Source: Bog-473 sp963766995 (GTDB lineage: Bacteria; Actinomycetota; Acidimicrobiia; Acidimicrobiales; RAAP-2). From it: a DNA stretch of 64,000 nucleotides. Made by a program: the position numbers and the translations under genes. The stretch is from positions 682,001 to 746,000 of the forward strand of contig CAVYCE010000003.1 in assembly GCA_963766995.1 (NCBI GenBank), given 5' to 3'. Numbering within the stretch: the first letter of the stretch is position 1; every line of letters begins with the position of its first letter. This document shows, piece by piece, positions 38,240 to 48,307 of this stretch. Under the pieces are notes generated by a model. That model was not told the origin of the DNA and did not search any database. It saw only the letters and a list, made by a program, of their open reading frames with translations.

Positions 38240-40033
38240 ATGCCCCCCACCACGAACGCCAAACTTCTCGCCTGGGTCGAAGAGGTCGCTGCACTCACCA
38301 CGCCGGATCGCATCGAGTGGTGCGACGGCTCAGCCGACGAATACGACCGCCTCTGTCAGGCCCTGGTTGACGGCGGCACCTTCACCAAGCTCGCTGATGC
38401 CAAGCGGCCCAACAGCTATTGGGCCCACTCCGATCCCGGCGACGTGGCCCGGGTCGAGGACCGCACCTACATCTGCTCCAAAAACGAGATCGACGCCGGC
38501 CCGACCAACAACTGGCGTGACCCGGCCGAAATGCGCACGTTCCTCAAGGGACTCTTTGCTGGATGCATGAAGGGACGCACCATGTATGTGGTGCCGTTCT
38601 CCATGGGGCCTCTCGGCTCCGAGATCGCCCACATCGGCGTTGAGCTGACCGACTCGCCCTACGTCGCAGTGTCCATGCGCATCATGACCCGTATGGGTGC
38701 CGGCGCCCTCGAAGTGCTGGGCGCCAACGGCGAATTCGTCCCCTGCCTCCACTCAGTGGGAGCGCCCCTCGCCGACGGTCAGGCCGACGTTCCGTGGCCG
38801 TGCGACGCAGAGAACAAGTACATCGTCCACTTTCCCGAGTCCCACGAGATCATCTCGTTCGGCTCCGGCTACGGCGGCAACGCTCTCCTGGGCAAGAAGT
38901 GCTTCGCACTGCGCATCGCTTCGGTGATGGCTCGCGACGCCGGCTGGCTAGCCGAGCACATGTTGATCTTGAAGCTGACGTCGCCCGAGGGCGAAACCCG
39001 CTACGTGACGGGAGCATTTCCCTCCGCCTGCGGCAAAACCAACCTGGCCATGCTCATCCCCTCGCTCGAAGGGTGGAAGGTCGAGACCGTTGGTGACGAC
39101 ATCTGCTGGATGAAGTTCGGCGCCGACGGTCGCCTCTACGCCATCAACCCCGAAGCCGGTTTCTTCGGTGTGGCCCCCGGCACCAACAACCACACCAATC
39201 CCAATGCCATGCTCACGCTGGATGGCAACGCCATCTTCACTAACACCGCCCTCACTGATGACGGCGACGTGTGGTGGGAGGGCATGACCGACGAGAAGCC
39301 GGCGCACCTCATCGACTGGAAGGGCAACGACTGGACGCCCGCTTCCGAGACGCCCGCCGCGCATCCCAATGCCCGCTTCACCACGCCGGCCAGCCAAGAC
39401 CCCGCCATCGCCCCCGAATGGGAAGACCCCAAGGGCGTGCCGATCTCGGCCATCCTTTTCGGTGGGCGCCGAGCCTCCGTTGTTCCCCTGGTGTTTCAGT
39501 CCCACGACTGGGAGCACGGCGTCTTCCTGGGTTCGATCATGGCCTCGGAGACCACGGCTGCCGCCGCCGGTGCCGTCGGCAACCTGCGCCGTGACCCCTT
39601 CGCCATGCTGCCCTTCTGTGGCTACAACATGGCCGACTACTTCTCCCACTGGCTCGAGATCGGTGCCAACGCACCCGACCGCGAACTGCTGCCGAAGATT
39701 TTCTATGTCAACTGGTTCCGCAAGGACGAGGACGGCAAGTGGCTGTGGCCCGGTTACGGCGAAAACTCGCGAGTGCTCGAGTGGGTGTTCCACCGTGTCA
39801 CCGGCAAGGCCGACGCACAGGACACGGCCATCGGTTGGGTCCCCGCTGCGGACGCCATCGACATCGAGGGGCTGTCGGTCTCACACGAGGACATGCACGC
39901 ATTGCTGCAGGTCGACAACGAGGAGTGGAAGGCCGAAGTGCCCTCCATCCGTGAGCACTTCGCCCAATTCGGCGATCGCCTCCCGGCCGCCCTCACGCAC
40001 GCCGTCGACGAACTCGAACGCCGCCTCGGCTAA
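38240..40033 (+). CDS. pckG: Phosphoenolpyruvate carboxykinase (GTP)
   Basis: A 597-residue GTP-dependent PEPCK, the actinobacterial gluconeogenic enzyme converting oxaloacetate to PEP. Diagnostic motifs are FPSACGKTNLAML (kinase-1a loop, about residues 257-269), NWFRKDEDGKWLWPGYGENSRVLEW, and ILFGGRRASVVPLV. The full reading frame is intact. Its stop overlaps the convergent MFS gene by 4 bases. It suggests growth on organic acids or amino acids. Confidence 0.97.
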   Translation: MPPTTNAKLLAWVEEVAALTTPDRIEWCDGSADEYDRLCQALVDGGTFTKLADAKRPNSYWAHSDPGDVARVEDRTYICSKNEIDAGPTNNWRDPAEMRTFLKGLFAGCMKGRTMYVVPFSMGPLGSEIAHIGVELTDSPYVAVSMRIMTRMGAGALEVLGANGEFVPCLHSVGAPLADGQADVPWPCDAENKYIVHFPESHEIISFGSGYGGNALLGKKCFALRIASVMARDAGWLAEHMLILKLTSPEGETRYVTGAFPSACGKTNLAMLIPSLEGWKVETVGDDICWMKFGADGRLYAINPEAGFFGVAPGTNNHTNPNAMLTLDGNAIFTNTALTDDGDVWWEGMTDEKPAHLIDWKGNDWTPASETPAAHPNARFTTPASQDPAIAPEWEDPKGVPISAILFGGRRASVVPLVFQSHDWEHGVFLGSIMASETTAAAAGAVGNLRRDPFAMLPFCGYNMADYFSHWLEIGANAPDRELLPKIFYVNWFRKDEDGKWLWPGYGENSRVLEWVFHRVTGKADAQDTAIGWVPAADAIDIEGLSVSHEDMHALLQVDNEEWKAEVPSIREHFAQFGDRLPAALTHAVDELERRLG

Positions 40034-41349
40034 GTCATCGCCGTGCGGGGAGTTCTCAACGCCCGCCGTCCGGTCACATAGGTCAAGCCACCGATACCGG
40101 CCAGCGCCGCCATCACCGCGTCACCCTGCGGCAGACGGAAATTGACGATGACCGGAATCAGCGCGCCGATCACCCAGATCAGCTGTTGCCGAGTGGCGAA
40201 ACGGGCAAACGCTCGACCCTGTGCCTCGGGTGGGATGTAGCGCTGCGTCATGGCATCGAAGGACGGCTGGGCCAACGCACCAGCCAACCCAACCACGAAG
40301 GCCAGCACCACCTGCGCCGCCAGCGTGCCCCATATCGCACAGCCGGTCGAGGCCACCGTGATCAGCCACAAGGACGCCACCAGCAGCTGCTGCTCGGTCA
40401 TCCGCTCTCGTAAGCGACCCAACAGCACGAGCCCGAGAATTGCACCGGCCCCCGTTGCCCCCACGGCCAGCCCATAAATGTAGAGACTCACATTCAAGCG
40501 ACGCAGTCCGAACGCCAAGAGGAAGATTTGGAAACCCTGCAGACCGCGAATGATCGACATCGCCGTGAGGCCTAGCAGGACCTCGGGGTGCGCCACTGGC
40601 TGCAGCCGCACGAGGTCGGGATTGCGCGTGTCCGCCGCGCTCATGAGCGGATCCTGCGCCATGTCGAGCTTGCCGTACTCCCTCGCCGCCGCCCGTCCCT
40701 TGCCGATGGAGGGCAGTCGATACCCCGCCACCGCCGCACCCACGAAGACGAACGAATCCACCCACAACAGACTGGACGATCCGCCCAACTTCAGTACCAG
40801 TCCACCGACCGGAGCCACCACGAATCCAGCCACCGTTCCGAGCAACGTGAGGCGAGCATTGAGGGTGGCATAGCCGGCTTGCTGTCCCGAGTCATCCGTC
40901 GCCGCCAAGGCCGCCACCTCGGGCACCAGCGCGCCCCGTGTCACCAGATACAGCTTCGACAGCACCAGGATCCCGAACGCGCACGGAAACAACAGCAGCC
41001 CGTGCACGTTCAACGCCATGAGCGGACAAATGGCCGCACTCCCAACAGCCGAGATCACCACCATGGCCCGCCGAGCACTCCGGCTCCGGTCGATCAGCGG
41101 CCCGAGCAACGGCGACACAATGGCAAACGGCGCCAGCGTGAAGAGTAGGTAGTAGAAGACCTTGCTCTTGGCCTCGTGCGGCGAAATCGAGAAGAACAGT
41201 GAACCGGCCAACGAAATGGTGACCAGCGTGCTGCCACCCATCATCGCCGTCTGCACCAAAGACAAACGCCCGATGGGACTGGACTGGTCGAACAGGTCCG
41301 AACGAGCCTGCCGAGCCATCTCCCGGAACTGCTCGATCTTCGGGGTCAT
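40030..41349 (-). CDS. Major facilitator superfamily permease
   Basis: A 439-residue MFS transporter with about 10-12 predicted membrane helices. The loop GPLIDRSRSARRAMV resembles the MFS A-motif. A long hydrophilic central loop (around RAAAREYGKLDMAQD) separates the two halves. The family's substrate cannot be told; members with this pattern are often drug or enterobactin-type exporters. ATG 41349 was chosen because it starts the first conserved part and leaves a short divergent gap to the RAM-domain gene. Confidence 0.85.
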   Translation of the reverse strand: MTPKIEQFREMARQARSDLFDQSSPIGRLSLVQTAMMGGSTLVTISLAGSLFFSISPHEAKSKVFYYLLFTLAPFAIVSPLLGPLIDRSRSARRAMVVISAVGSAAICPLMALNVHGLLLFPCAFGILVLSKLYLVTRGALVPEVAALAATDDSGQQAGYATLNARLTLLGTVAGFVVAPVGGLVLKLGGSSSLLWVDSFVFVGAAVAGYRLPSIGKGRAAAREYGKLDMAQDPLMSAADTRNPDLVRLQPVAHPEVLLGLTAMSIIRGLQGFQIFLLAFGLRRLNVSLYIYGLAVGATGAGAILGLVLLGRLRERMTEQQLLVASLWLITVASTGCAIWGTLAAQVVLAFVVGLAGALAQPSFDAMTQRYIPPEAQGRAFARFATRQQLIWVIGALIPVIVNFRLPQGDAVMAALAGIGGLTYVTGRRALRTPRTAMT

Positions 41350-41376
41350 CGGCACCCCGCCAATGTACGGTGTGCC

Positions 41377-41613
41377 ATGCCCGTCCATGCGTACGTGCTG
41401 ATTCAGACGGAAGTGGGCCACGCAGCCGAGGTGGCGCGACAGATCGCCTCCATTGACGGAGTCATCTTGGCCGAGGATGTGACCGGCCCTTACGACGTGA
41501 TCGCACGCACGGAAGCCAGCTCAATCGATGAATTGGGGCGCCTCGTGGTGAGTCAGGTGCAGCAAATCGCGGGCATCACCCGCACCATCACCTGCCCCGT
41601 GATCAATCTCTGA
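41377..41613 (+). CDS. Stand-alone Lrp/AsnC RAM-domain protein
   Basis: A 78-residue protein corresponding only to the ligand-binding (RAM) domain of Lrp/AsnC regulators, without the helix-turn-helix. It has AYVLIQTEVGHAAEVARQIA, DVTGPYDVIARTEA and ITRTITCPVI. Such small proteins oligomerise and bind amino acids, perhaps modulating partner regulators. It overlaps the end of the convergent HNH gene by 11 bases. Confidence 0.88.
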   Translation: MPVHAYVLIQTEVGHAAEVARQIASIDGVILAEDVTGPYDVIARTEASSIDELGRLVVSQVQQIAGITRTITCPVINL

Positions 41614-42665
41614 TCCGGTTCGCCTTAGCCACCGCCATCTTGCGGGCCCGAGCCAGCCGACCGGCCGTGGGGGGATTGGCGGGCGCAATCCACTGCCGTT
41701 TGCCCGGAGGTCCAACCAGTTTCCAGCCTCCGTCCGTCTTCATGGCGTGATGCGGACCGCAGAGCCGGACCATGTTGTCCAGCTCGGTCGGGCCATCCTT
41801 GCCGTAGTCGACGGTGCAGTGATCCTTCTCCAGCCCGAGCCGGTTTCCGCAGCCGTCGACGGCACAGATCCGATCCCGCACGAGCAGGGTCATCTCCAGC
41901 TGCTGCGGGAGCGAGCGACTGGTCGATGAAATGGTTCGTACATCTCGACCGGTGCGCACCAGGAACTGCACTGAACCCTCACTCAACAACTCGACTGCCG
42001 CATCGACCGAAATCGGTCCAATGCCATCGATCTCACAGGTCTCGCCTGACACCGTGCTGCCGCGTCGTAGCGCTTCAGCATCAACGAGCACGATGGTGTG
42101 CGGCCGTGCCCCCGAGCCCGACGGGCCGGACCAGAGGTCGAGAAACGCATCGAGCCGGTGCGCGTCGATGGTGTCCCGCCCCGGTTCGGCCGACTGCCAG
42201 CGCTCCTTGGCTCGAGACTCCAGACCAGGGAGGACCCTCGACCACGCCACCTCATCGCAGAAGAACTCGCCTCGAATGCCGCCGTTCGGGTCCTGATGCC
42301 AACGCAGATGGCGAAACTCATGCACCCGCAGACGACGGGCCCAGGCGGTCTCTCGGCACCGCGACGCTGCCCTCAACCGGGTGGCGGTGTCACAAAGCTC
42401 CTGGTGGCTGGCCCCATCGACCACCATCGGCAGGAGCGTGGCTAACGCGTCAGGGGCAACCGCGACGGCATCAGTCACCACCTTAAGTTGGGGTGCCGAT
42501 ACCGGACGCAGCAGCTCGTTCAGCCTCAGCCAGGAGCGCCACAAGAGGCAGCGCGGCATCGCCTGACACCGATCCGGGCGCCGCCGCGCGAACGACTCCC
42601 TGAAGCTCGCGGACGGCACATTCGAGCCGTGCCGCTAGTGCAGTTGTCGAAGGAGCGATTCCCAC
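41603..42665 (-). CDS. DUF222-like HNH endonuclease-type protein, one +1 frameshift
   Basis: A 353-residue protein of the large actinobacterial family with a helical N-terminus and a C-terminal HNH domain. The N-terminal part begins MGIAPSTTALAARLECAV. An extra G near 42504 separates it from SAPQLKVVTDAVAVAPDAL. The HNH module is clear: CAVDGCGNRLGLEKDHCTVDYGKDGPTELDNMVRLCGPHHAMKT (His and Asn of HNH plus four Cys for zinc; quoted only to locate it, key residues are C-x4-C, DH, N and HH). These proteins are multi-copy in actinobacteria and their role is unknown. Confidence 0.82.
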
Positions 42666-42726
42666 AACACAACGGTACGAGAGGGGTGTGACCGGTCAGC
42701 CCAGCCCCACTCCGATCACCTCAACC

Positions 42727-43815
42727 TCAACCTCCGATAGGCACCACGGTGCCGAATGAAGGCAACACCACGGTGCAGGTGATGCGGGTCACGCTGCCGG
42801 GATCAAGAGCATTGAGTATGTCCTCGGCGACCATCGGGTCAGAGTTGATCGATAGATGATCGGATTGATCGCTGGGACATTGCGTCTGGACAAGGAGATT
42901 GTGGACTGAAATTCCCTTGTAACCATTGCAGGATTCGTTGATGAAATCGCTGGTCGGCGGCCGCACCAACTCGTCGTTGTTCGTGGCCAACGACGTATAG
43001 CTGATCCCATCGACCGCGGCTCCGTCAGAGGGGCACGTCCCCGCCTCGCCCGGCGCCTTCGGATTGTCGAGCGTCTTCATCCAGGTGGAGTTGGGCAAGA
43101 ACTGCAGGCACGACGTGCAGAATGACCCGACCGAATTCGTGATTCCGTTGGAAAATCCAAACGCCTGACCCAAGGCGTACAGGTCGTCCACACCCCAGAA
43201 GGAAGTGCCGTGCAGCACGCCACTGAGGGCGACGAAGTGCGACACATGGGTCGACCCACCGTCGAACTTGAGATACCAGTCAGGCATGGTGCCACCCTCG
43301 GAGTGGCCGACGATGTCCACCTTCTTCACCCCGGGGTTGTCGGCGAGGATCCGATCGACGAAGTCCGCCAGCTGTCGAGCACTGGCCGTCATGCTGGTCA
43401 ACCCGCCCATGAAGCTGAACGGAGGCTGCGATGAGAGGGTGCCGTAGGTGAGGGCATAGACGCAGTAGCCGTAATCGGCCAGGAAGGGTGAGATGGACTG
43501 CCAATTGTCGTCCTCGTTGGCCAAGAGTCCGTGAACGAGCACAACCGGGTTGGCATGCGCCGCCAGCGTGCCCGCCGGACATGGCGCGTCCGCGGCCGTC
43601 GCACCCGGCGGCGGCGCATCCGGGGTGCCCCGAGATGCCGACAACGCAGCATCGACCAGGAAGTCCCAGGGGACCGGATATTTGGAGGAGTGCCCAACGG
43701 TTACGGCGGCCGAAGGACTCGCCGCGGCCATCGGCAGGAACCCGGAGAACGCAACGGCCACGGCCACAGCCACCGCCACGACCCCCACCACCTTGACTGC
43801 CCATGCATTCCGCAT
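42727..43815 (-). CDS. Secreted triacylglycerol lipase-like alpha/beta hydrolase
   Basis: A 362-residue exported hydrolase. A signal peptide (MRNAWAVKVVGVV, then AMAAASP-like cleavage) precedes PVVLVHGLLANEDDNW, the oxyanion-hole strand, and the nucleophile elbow GHSEGGTMP. Several Cys pairs, including CTSC, suggest disulfides. The family resembles secreted actinobacterial lipases (EstA/lipase class 2). ATG 43815 was chosen because it starts the signal peptide. Substrate not determined. Confidence 0.85.
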   Translation of the reverse strand: MRNAWAVKVVGVVAVAVAVAVAFSGFLPMAAASPSAAVTVGHSSKYPVPWDFLVDAALSASRGTPDAPPPGATAADAPCPAGTLAAHANPVVLVHGLLANEDDNWQSISPFLADYGYCVYALTYGTLSSQPPFSFMGGLTSMTASARQLADFVDRILADNPGVKKVDIVGHSEGGTMPDWYLKFDGGSTHVSHFVALSGVLHGTSFWGVDDLYALGQAFGFSNGITNSVGSFCTSCLQFLPNSTWMKTLDNPKAPGEAGTCPSDGAAVDGISYTSLATNNDELVRPPTSDFINESCNGYKGISVHNLLVQTQCPSDQSDHLSINSDPMVAEDILNALDPGSVTRITCTVVLPSFGTVVPIGG

Positions 43816-43838
43816 ATCCCGAGACCTGCGGCGTCTGA

Positions 43839-45003
43839 TCAACTCAGCGCGCCCGACTCCTGCAGCTTGGCAATGGCCGACTCGTCGACCCCCCACTCCA
43901 GTAGCCCAGTGACCGTGTCGGCCCCGGGATTCGAGGGCGGGCGGCTGATAGCCGACGGTGTCCGAGAGAACCGCGGCGCCGGGGCCGGCTGCACAGCTCC
44001 TGCCACCTCCACGAAGGTCGACCGAGCGGCGTTATGTGGGTGTTCATGCGCCTCCCAGGGCGACAGCACCGGCGCGGCACACGCGTCCGTCCCGTCAAAG
44101 ATGGCAGTCCACTCATCCCGGGTCTTGGTGCGGAACACCGCCGCGAAACGCTCCTTCATGGCCGGCCACTGGGCCCGATCCATCTGGCCGGGCAACGACG
44201 TGTCACCCGTCAGCCCCATGCCCTCCAGCAACTCCGCGTAGAACTTCGGCTCGATCCCGCCCACAGCGAAATACTTCCCATCCGACGTCTCGTACACCTC
44301 GTAGAAGGGCGCACCCGTATCGAGCATGTTCGAGCCGCGCTCCTCGTTCCAGATGCCGAACTGGTGGAAAGAGTGGATCATCGTCATCAAGGAAGCAGCG
44401 CCGTCCACCATGGCCGCGTCGACCACCTGGCCCTGGCCCGAGCGAGCCGCCTCCAACAGCGCGCACACCATGCCGAAGGCCAAGAGCATCCCGCCTCCAC
44501 CAAAATCACCCACCAAGTTCAACGGCGGCACCGGTGGGGAGTCCGAACGACCCAACGACCACAGCGCACCCCCAATAGCGATGTAGTCGATGTCGTGTCC
44601 AGCAGACTGCGCCATGGGACCGTCCTGGCCCCACCCGGTCATCCGTCCGTAAACCAGGCGACGATTTCGGGCGAAGCACGCCTCCGGCCCCACGCCCAGT
44701 CGTTCCGTGACGCCGGGTCGAAAACCCTCGACCAGACCGTCGGACTGCTCCACCAGGCCCAAAACCAACTCGACCGCATCCGGGTGCTTGAGGTCGATCC
44801 CCACCGATGGGCGACTCCGATTCAAGAGGTCCCAGGAGGCCTCACCCCGGGCCCGAACTCGAAGCGCCCGGCGCCGCCCGCTCGAGGCGCAGCACCTGAG
44901 CGCCGGCGTCGGCCAGCATCATGCAGGTGTAGGGCGACGGCCCGATCCCCGCCAGCTCAATGATTTTGATTCCGGTCAGTGGTCCACTGCGAGAGGTAGC
45001 CAT
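43839..45003 (-). CDS. CaiB/BaiF family CoA-transferase (AMACR-like), one +1 frameshift
   Basis: A 387-residue family III CoA-transferase resembling alpha-methylacyl-CoA racemase. The start (SGPLTGIKIIELAGIGPSP with LADAGAQVLRLER) and the rest (NRSRPSVGIDLKHP, then GHDIDYIAIGGAL, NLVGDFGGGGML) are in different frames; an extra G near 44848 in a G run separates them. The catalytic Asp is expected in GHDIDY. AMACR-like enzymes racemise branched acyl-CoAs in lipid or sterol breakdown. Here an acyl-CoA dehydrogenase lies nearby, so a lipid-degradation role is plausible. Confidence 0.9.
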
Positions 45004-45048
45004 CGCAGGATCGTGACCCGCATGGCCCGCAGGGGTCAAGCTGGGGCC

Positions 45049-46059
45049 ATGCCGACCGCCAGAGCGCCAGGACGGGTCACCCTCATCGGCGATCACACCG
45101 ACTACAACGAGGGCGTCTCGCTGCCCATGGCCATCGACCTCACCACGGAGGCCACGTTCACCCCCATGCCGGGCAGGTTCATGGTGGGCCTGACCAGCGA
45201 CCAGTTTCCCAAGTCGATCGAGATTCCCCTACGGGGCTCCGAGCCGGTTCCCCGCCACGCCGAACTGGCGGCCGGACTCCTCCATCTCTCCCATCTGCAA
45301 TCAGGCGGTTCGCTCTCCGTCACCAGCACCGTTCCGGTGGGGGCAGGGCTCTCTTCGAGCGCCGCCTTCTCCGTTGCTGTTCTCCTGGCGCTGGGAGCCG
45401 GCGATGATCCCATCACCATCGCCGGCCGCTGTCAGAGCGCCGAAGCAGCGGCCGGATCGCACGTCGGCCTCCTCGATCCACTGGCCATCATGAGTGGCCA
45501 CGCCACCCTGATCGACTTCCACACGCTCGACACCCGCCCCATCCCCATTCCCACCGACGCGGCCTTCGTGGTGGTGCACTGCGGGGTCGCCCGCGAGGTG
45601 GCCACGTCGCACTACGCCGACCGTCGATCCGAGAGTGAACTGGCCGCCAACCACATCGGACGACCACTCGGGCTGTGCGAGCTCGGCGACCTGGCCGCGC
45701 TGACCGACCCGATTCAGCGCCGGCGGGCCCGCCATGTCATCACCGAGTGTGCCCGGGTGCGAGAGGTGGAGCGCCTCTTGGCCCTACGCGATCTCGCCGA
45801 GGTAGGAGCGGTCATGACCGAGGGCCATCGCAGCCTGGCTGACGATTACGAGTGCTCCATTCCTGCCGTCGACGAGCTGGTGCAGCGGCTCCTCAAGATG
45901 GAGGGCGTCTACGGGGCTCGGATGTCAGGAGGAGGCTTTGGCGGCTGCGTGATTGCGCTGTGCGCCCCGGACTCGCCCGCCCTCGACCTGGCCGCCCATG
46001 CGCCTCTCCAGGCCTGGAGGGTCAGCCCTGCTCCCGGCGCAACGCTGCTTGCGACCTAG
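45049..46059 (+). CDS. galK: Galactokinase-family GHMP kinase
   Basis: A 336-residue GHMP kinase most like galactokinase: ARAPGRVTLIGDHTDYNEG near the start, the ATP-binding VPVGAGLSSSAAFSVA, and the third motif RMSGGGFGGC. Two deviations deserve care: the usual E in IGEHTDYN is D, and the region around the catalytic Asp reads GLLDPLAIMSG rather than the usual GIMDQ. The Asp is retained. It is shorter than E. coli GalK and no other Leloir genes are nearby, so the sugar is not certain. ATG 45049 chosen; ATG 45022 also possible. Confidence 0.75.
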   Translation: MPTARAPGRVTLIGDHTDYNEGVSLPMAIDLTTEATFTPMPGRFMVGLTSDQFPKSIEIPLRGSEPVPRHAELAAGLLHLSHLQSGGSLSVTSTVPVGAGLSSSAAFSVAVLLALGAGDDPITIAGRCQSAEAAAGSHVGLLDPLAIMSGHATLIDFHTLDTRPIPIPTDAAFVVVHCGVAREVATSHYADRRSESELAANHIGRPLGLCELGDLAALTDPIQRRRARHVITECARVREVERLLALRDLAEVGAVMTEGHRSLADDYECSIPAVDELVQRLLKMEGVYGARMSGGGFGGCVIALCAPDSPALDLAAHAPLQAWRVSPAPGATLLAT

Positions 46060-47098
46060 TCACCAGCGCGCCGAGGACGGTGGCGGCCCGACCACTGTCC
46101 AGGGACTCGTTGGCCACCACCACACCGGACTCCAAGTCGGGCACCCGGCCGGCCACCATGAGCCCGGCTGCGGCGTTGAGCACGCCAATGTCGCGCCGAG
46201 CCCCGCGCTCACCGCCTAGGACCGAGCGAATTACTTCGGCGTTGAACGCGGCGTCGCCGCCCCGCAAGTCATCCATGGTGGCCAGCGGGAACCCCAGCGC
46301 CTCGGGATCCACCCGCCACTGCGATACCTCGTAGGTACCCAGTCCATCCCCCACCAACTCAGTGACACTCGAGGGCGAAGTGACGCTGAGCTCGTCCAGA
46401 CCATCATCGGCATGGATCAGCATGGCGTGCCGGCTGCCCGTGGTCCCGAGCACGTTGATCATGATGTCGGCCACCGCGGGATCGCTGACTCCCACTAACT
46501 GGTACCGAGTCTGTGCTGGGTTCGTCAGCGGCCCCAGGAAGTTGAACACCGTCGGCACGCCCAACTCCTTGCGCACCGGCCCCACGTATTTCATGGCCGG
46601 GTGGAAGCGTTGGGCGAAGCAGAAGCCCATCCCCGCCTCCAACACGCAGTCCGCCACACCGGCCGGCCCCACCTCAATGGCCACACCCAACGCCTCGAGC
46701 ACATCTGCCGTCCCCACCGCCGACGACGCGGCCCGGTTGCCGTGCTTGCAGACCGGCACTCCCGCGCCGGCCACGATGAACGCGGCCAACGTCGTCACAT
46801 TGATACTGCTCAGGCGATCACCGCCGGTCCCGACCAGATCGACCACGATCCCGCCGCCGCCCGTGCTGCCCAGATCCACCGGCACCGCTGCCGCCACCAT
46901 GGCCCGGGCCAGTCCGGCCACCTCATCCACCGTCTCGCCCTTGGCGTGCAGCAGCGTCAAGAAGGCGCCGATCTGGGCTGGGGTCGCTTCGCCGGCCAGC
47001 ACTCGACCCAGCACCCACTCCGCTTCGTCGGCCGTCAGCGACTGCCGGTCTGAGAGGCGGGTCAGCACCTCGGCCCACTCGAGCGTCAGTCCCACCAC
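46022..47098 (-). CDS. trpD: Anthranilate phosphoribosyltransferase
   Basis: TrpD joins anthranilate to PRPP in tryptophan synthesis. The 358-residue protein has TADEAEWVLGRVLAGEATPAQIGAFL-type helices, GTGGDRLSSINVTTLAAFI, CKHGNRAASSAVGTADVLEALG (PRPP and substrate loops), and FNFLGPLTNPA. GTG 47098 overlaps the acyl-CoA dehydrogenase stop. The end overlaps the opposite-strand kinase by 38 bases. No other trp genes are seen, so the pathway is dispersed. Confidence 0.95.
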   Translation of the reverse strand: MVGLTLEWAEVLTRLSDRQSLTADEAEWVLGRVLAGEATPAQIGAFLTLLHAKGETVDEVAGLARAMVAAAVPVDLGSTGGGGIVVDLVGTGGDRLSSINVTTLAAFIVAGAGVPVCKHGNRAASSAVGTADVLEALGVAIEVGPAGVADCVLEAGMGFCFAQRFHPAMKYVGPVRKELGVPTVFNFLGPLTNPAQTRYQLVGVSDPAVADIMINVLGTTGSRHAMLIHADDGLDELSVTSPSSVTELVGDGLGTYEVSQWRVDPEALGFPLATMDDLRGGDAAFNAEVIRSVLGGERGARRDIGVLNAAAGLMVAGRVPDLESGVVVANESLDSGRAATVLGALVTRSQAALRREQG

Positions 47099-48264
47099 AG
47101 ATCCCGGTCGAGGACCCCCCGAGAGATGAGGCCGAGCTGCACCTGGGATGTGCCCTCGACGATGGTCAATTGCTTGGCGTCGCGGTACCACTGCTCGGTC
47201 GGGTGGTCTTCCATGTAACCCGCCGCACCCAGCAGCTGTACGGCCAGGGATGAGGCCTTCACCGCCATCTCGGTGGCGTGATATTTGGCCATGGAGAGGT
47301 AGGGCACGTACTCCTTGGTGAACTTGCCCGCATCGGCCAAGACCGCAGATCGGTACGTCAACAAGCGGGCCGCCTCAATCTCGACCGCACACTTGGCGAT
47401 CTCCCACTGAATCCCTTGGAAGTCCGAGATGAACTTCCCGAAGGCCGCCCGTTGCTGTACATATTCGGTGGCGTACATGAGGGCACCCTCGGCCAGGCCC
47501 AGACCTCGGGCGGCCACCACGGGCCGCATGGCATTGAGCCCGAGCATGGCCAGCCGGAAGCCGCCCACCTCGCCGATCACGTTCTCTCCCGGCACGTGGA
47601 CGTCGGTCAGCACCAGCTCACCGGTATCGACGCCGCGCACGCCCATTTTGTGGTCGGTCCGGCCCACGTCGACCCCATCCCACTTGCGCTCCACAATGAA
47701 CGCCGTGATGGAGTCGTGTGAGCGACTCGTCGGGTCGCTGGTCTTGGCGAACACGGTGTACCAGTCCGCCTCACGCACGCCCGACATCCAGCACTTGGTG
47801 CCGTTGAGCACCCAGCCGCCATCGCTGCTGCCCTCGTCCCGAACGCCCCGAGTCCGCATGCCCATCACATCACTGCCGGCCTGAGGCTCGGACAGTCCGA
47901 ACGCGCAACGCTGGCTCCCTTCGGCAATGCCGGGCAGATATTTGGACTTCTGAGCCTCGCTGCCCGCAATCATGATCGGCCCGGTGGGCAGGCGGGTCAG
48001 CAACAGCATCAGGGCGGCCGAGTTGGAGTACTTGGCCACCTCTTCGATGGCGATGGCCAGCCCGAGGATCCCAGCGCCCGAGCCTCCGTATTCAGTCGGG
48101 ATGCAGAGTCCGAGCAGCCCAGCATCCCGGAAGGCCTCGAAGATGTCCTGCGGGTATTCGCCGGTCTTGTCGATCTCCCGGGCCCGGGGTTTGACTTTGT
48201 CCTGAGCGAGTCGACGCACCGAATCTCGCAGCGCCGTCAACTCGTCCGAAAGTTCAAAATCCAC
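47086..48264 (-). CDS. Acyl-CoA dehydrogenase
   Basis: A 392-residue FAD-dependent acyl-CoA dehydrogenase that introduces the alpha-beta double bond. Motifs are FGLSEPQAGSDVMGM (FAD/substrate loop), KCWMSGVREADW, and the C-terminal catalytic Glu region VEGTSQVQLGLISR. Chain-length preference is not predictable. Start GTG 48264. Downstream it overlaps trpD, an unexpected partner, so the overlap may only reflect compact packing. Confidence 0.94.
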   Translation of the reverse strand: MDFELSDELTALRDSVRRLAQDKVKPRAREIDKTGEYPQDIFEAFRDAGLLGLCIPTEYGGSGAGILGLAIAIEEVAKYSNSAALMLLLTRLPTGPIMIAGSEAQKSKYLPGIAEGSQRCAFGLSEPQAGSDVMGMRTRGVRDEGSSDGGWVLNGTKCWMSGVREADWYTVFAKTSDPTSRSHDSITAFIVERKWDGVDVGRTDHKMGVRGVDTGELVLTDVHVPGENVIGEVGGFRLAMLGLNAMRPVVAARGLGLAEGALMYATEYVQQRAAFGKFISDFQGIQWEIAKCAVEIEAARLLTYRSAVLADAGKFTKEYVPYLSMAKYHATEMAVKASSLAVQLLGAAGYMEDHPTEQWYRDAKQLTIVEGTSQVQLGLISRGVLDRDLWWD

Positions 48265-48307
48265 CGGCGAAGGCTATAGGACGGTCCCGCAATGTAATTT
48301 CTGCCAC

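Noticed and set aside
42727..43815. Phage lysin-like role for the secreted hydrolase
   Set aside because: The GHSEGG elbow and lipase-type HG motif fit a lipase; no peptidoglycan-binding repeats are present.
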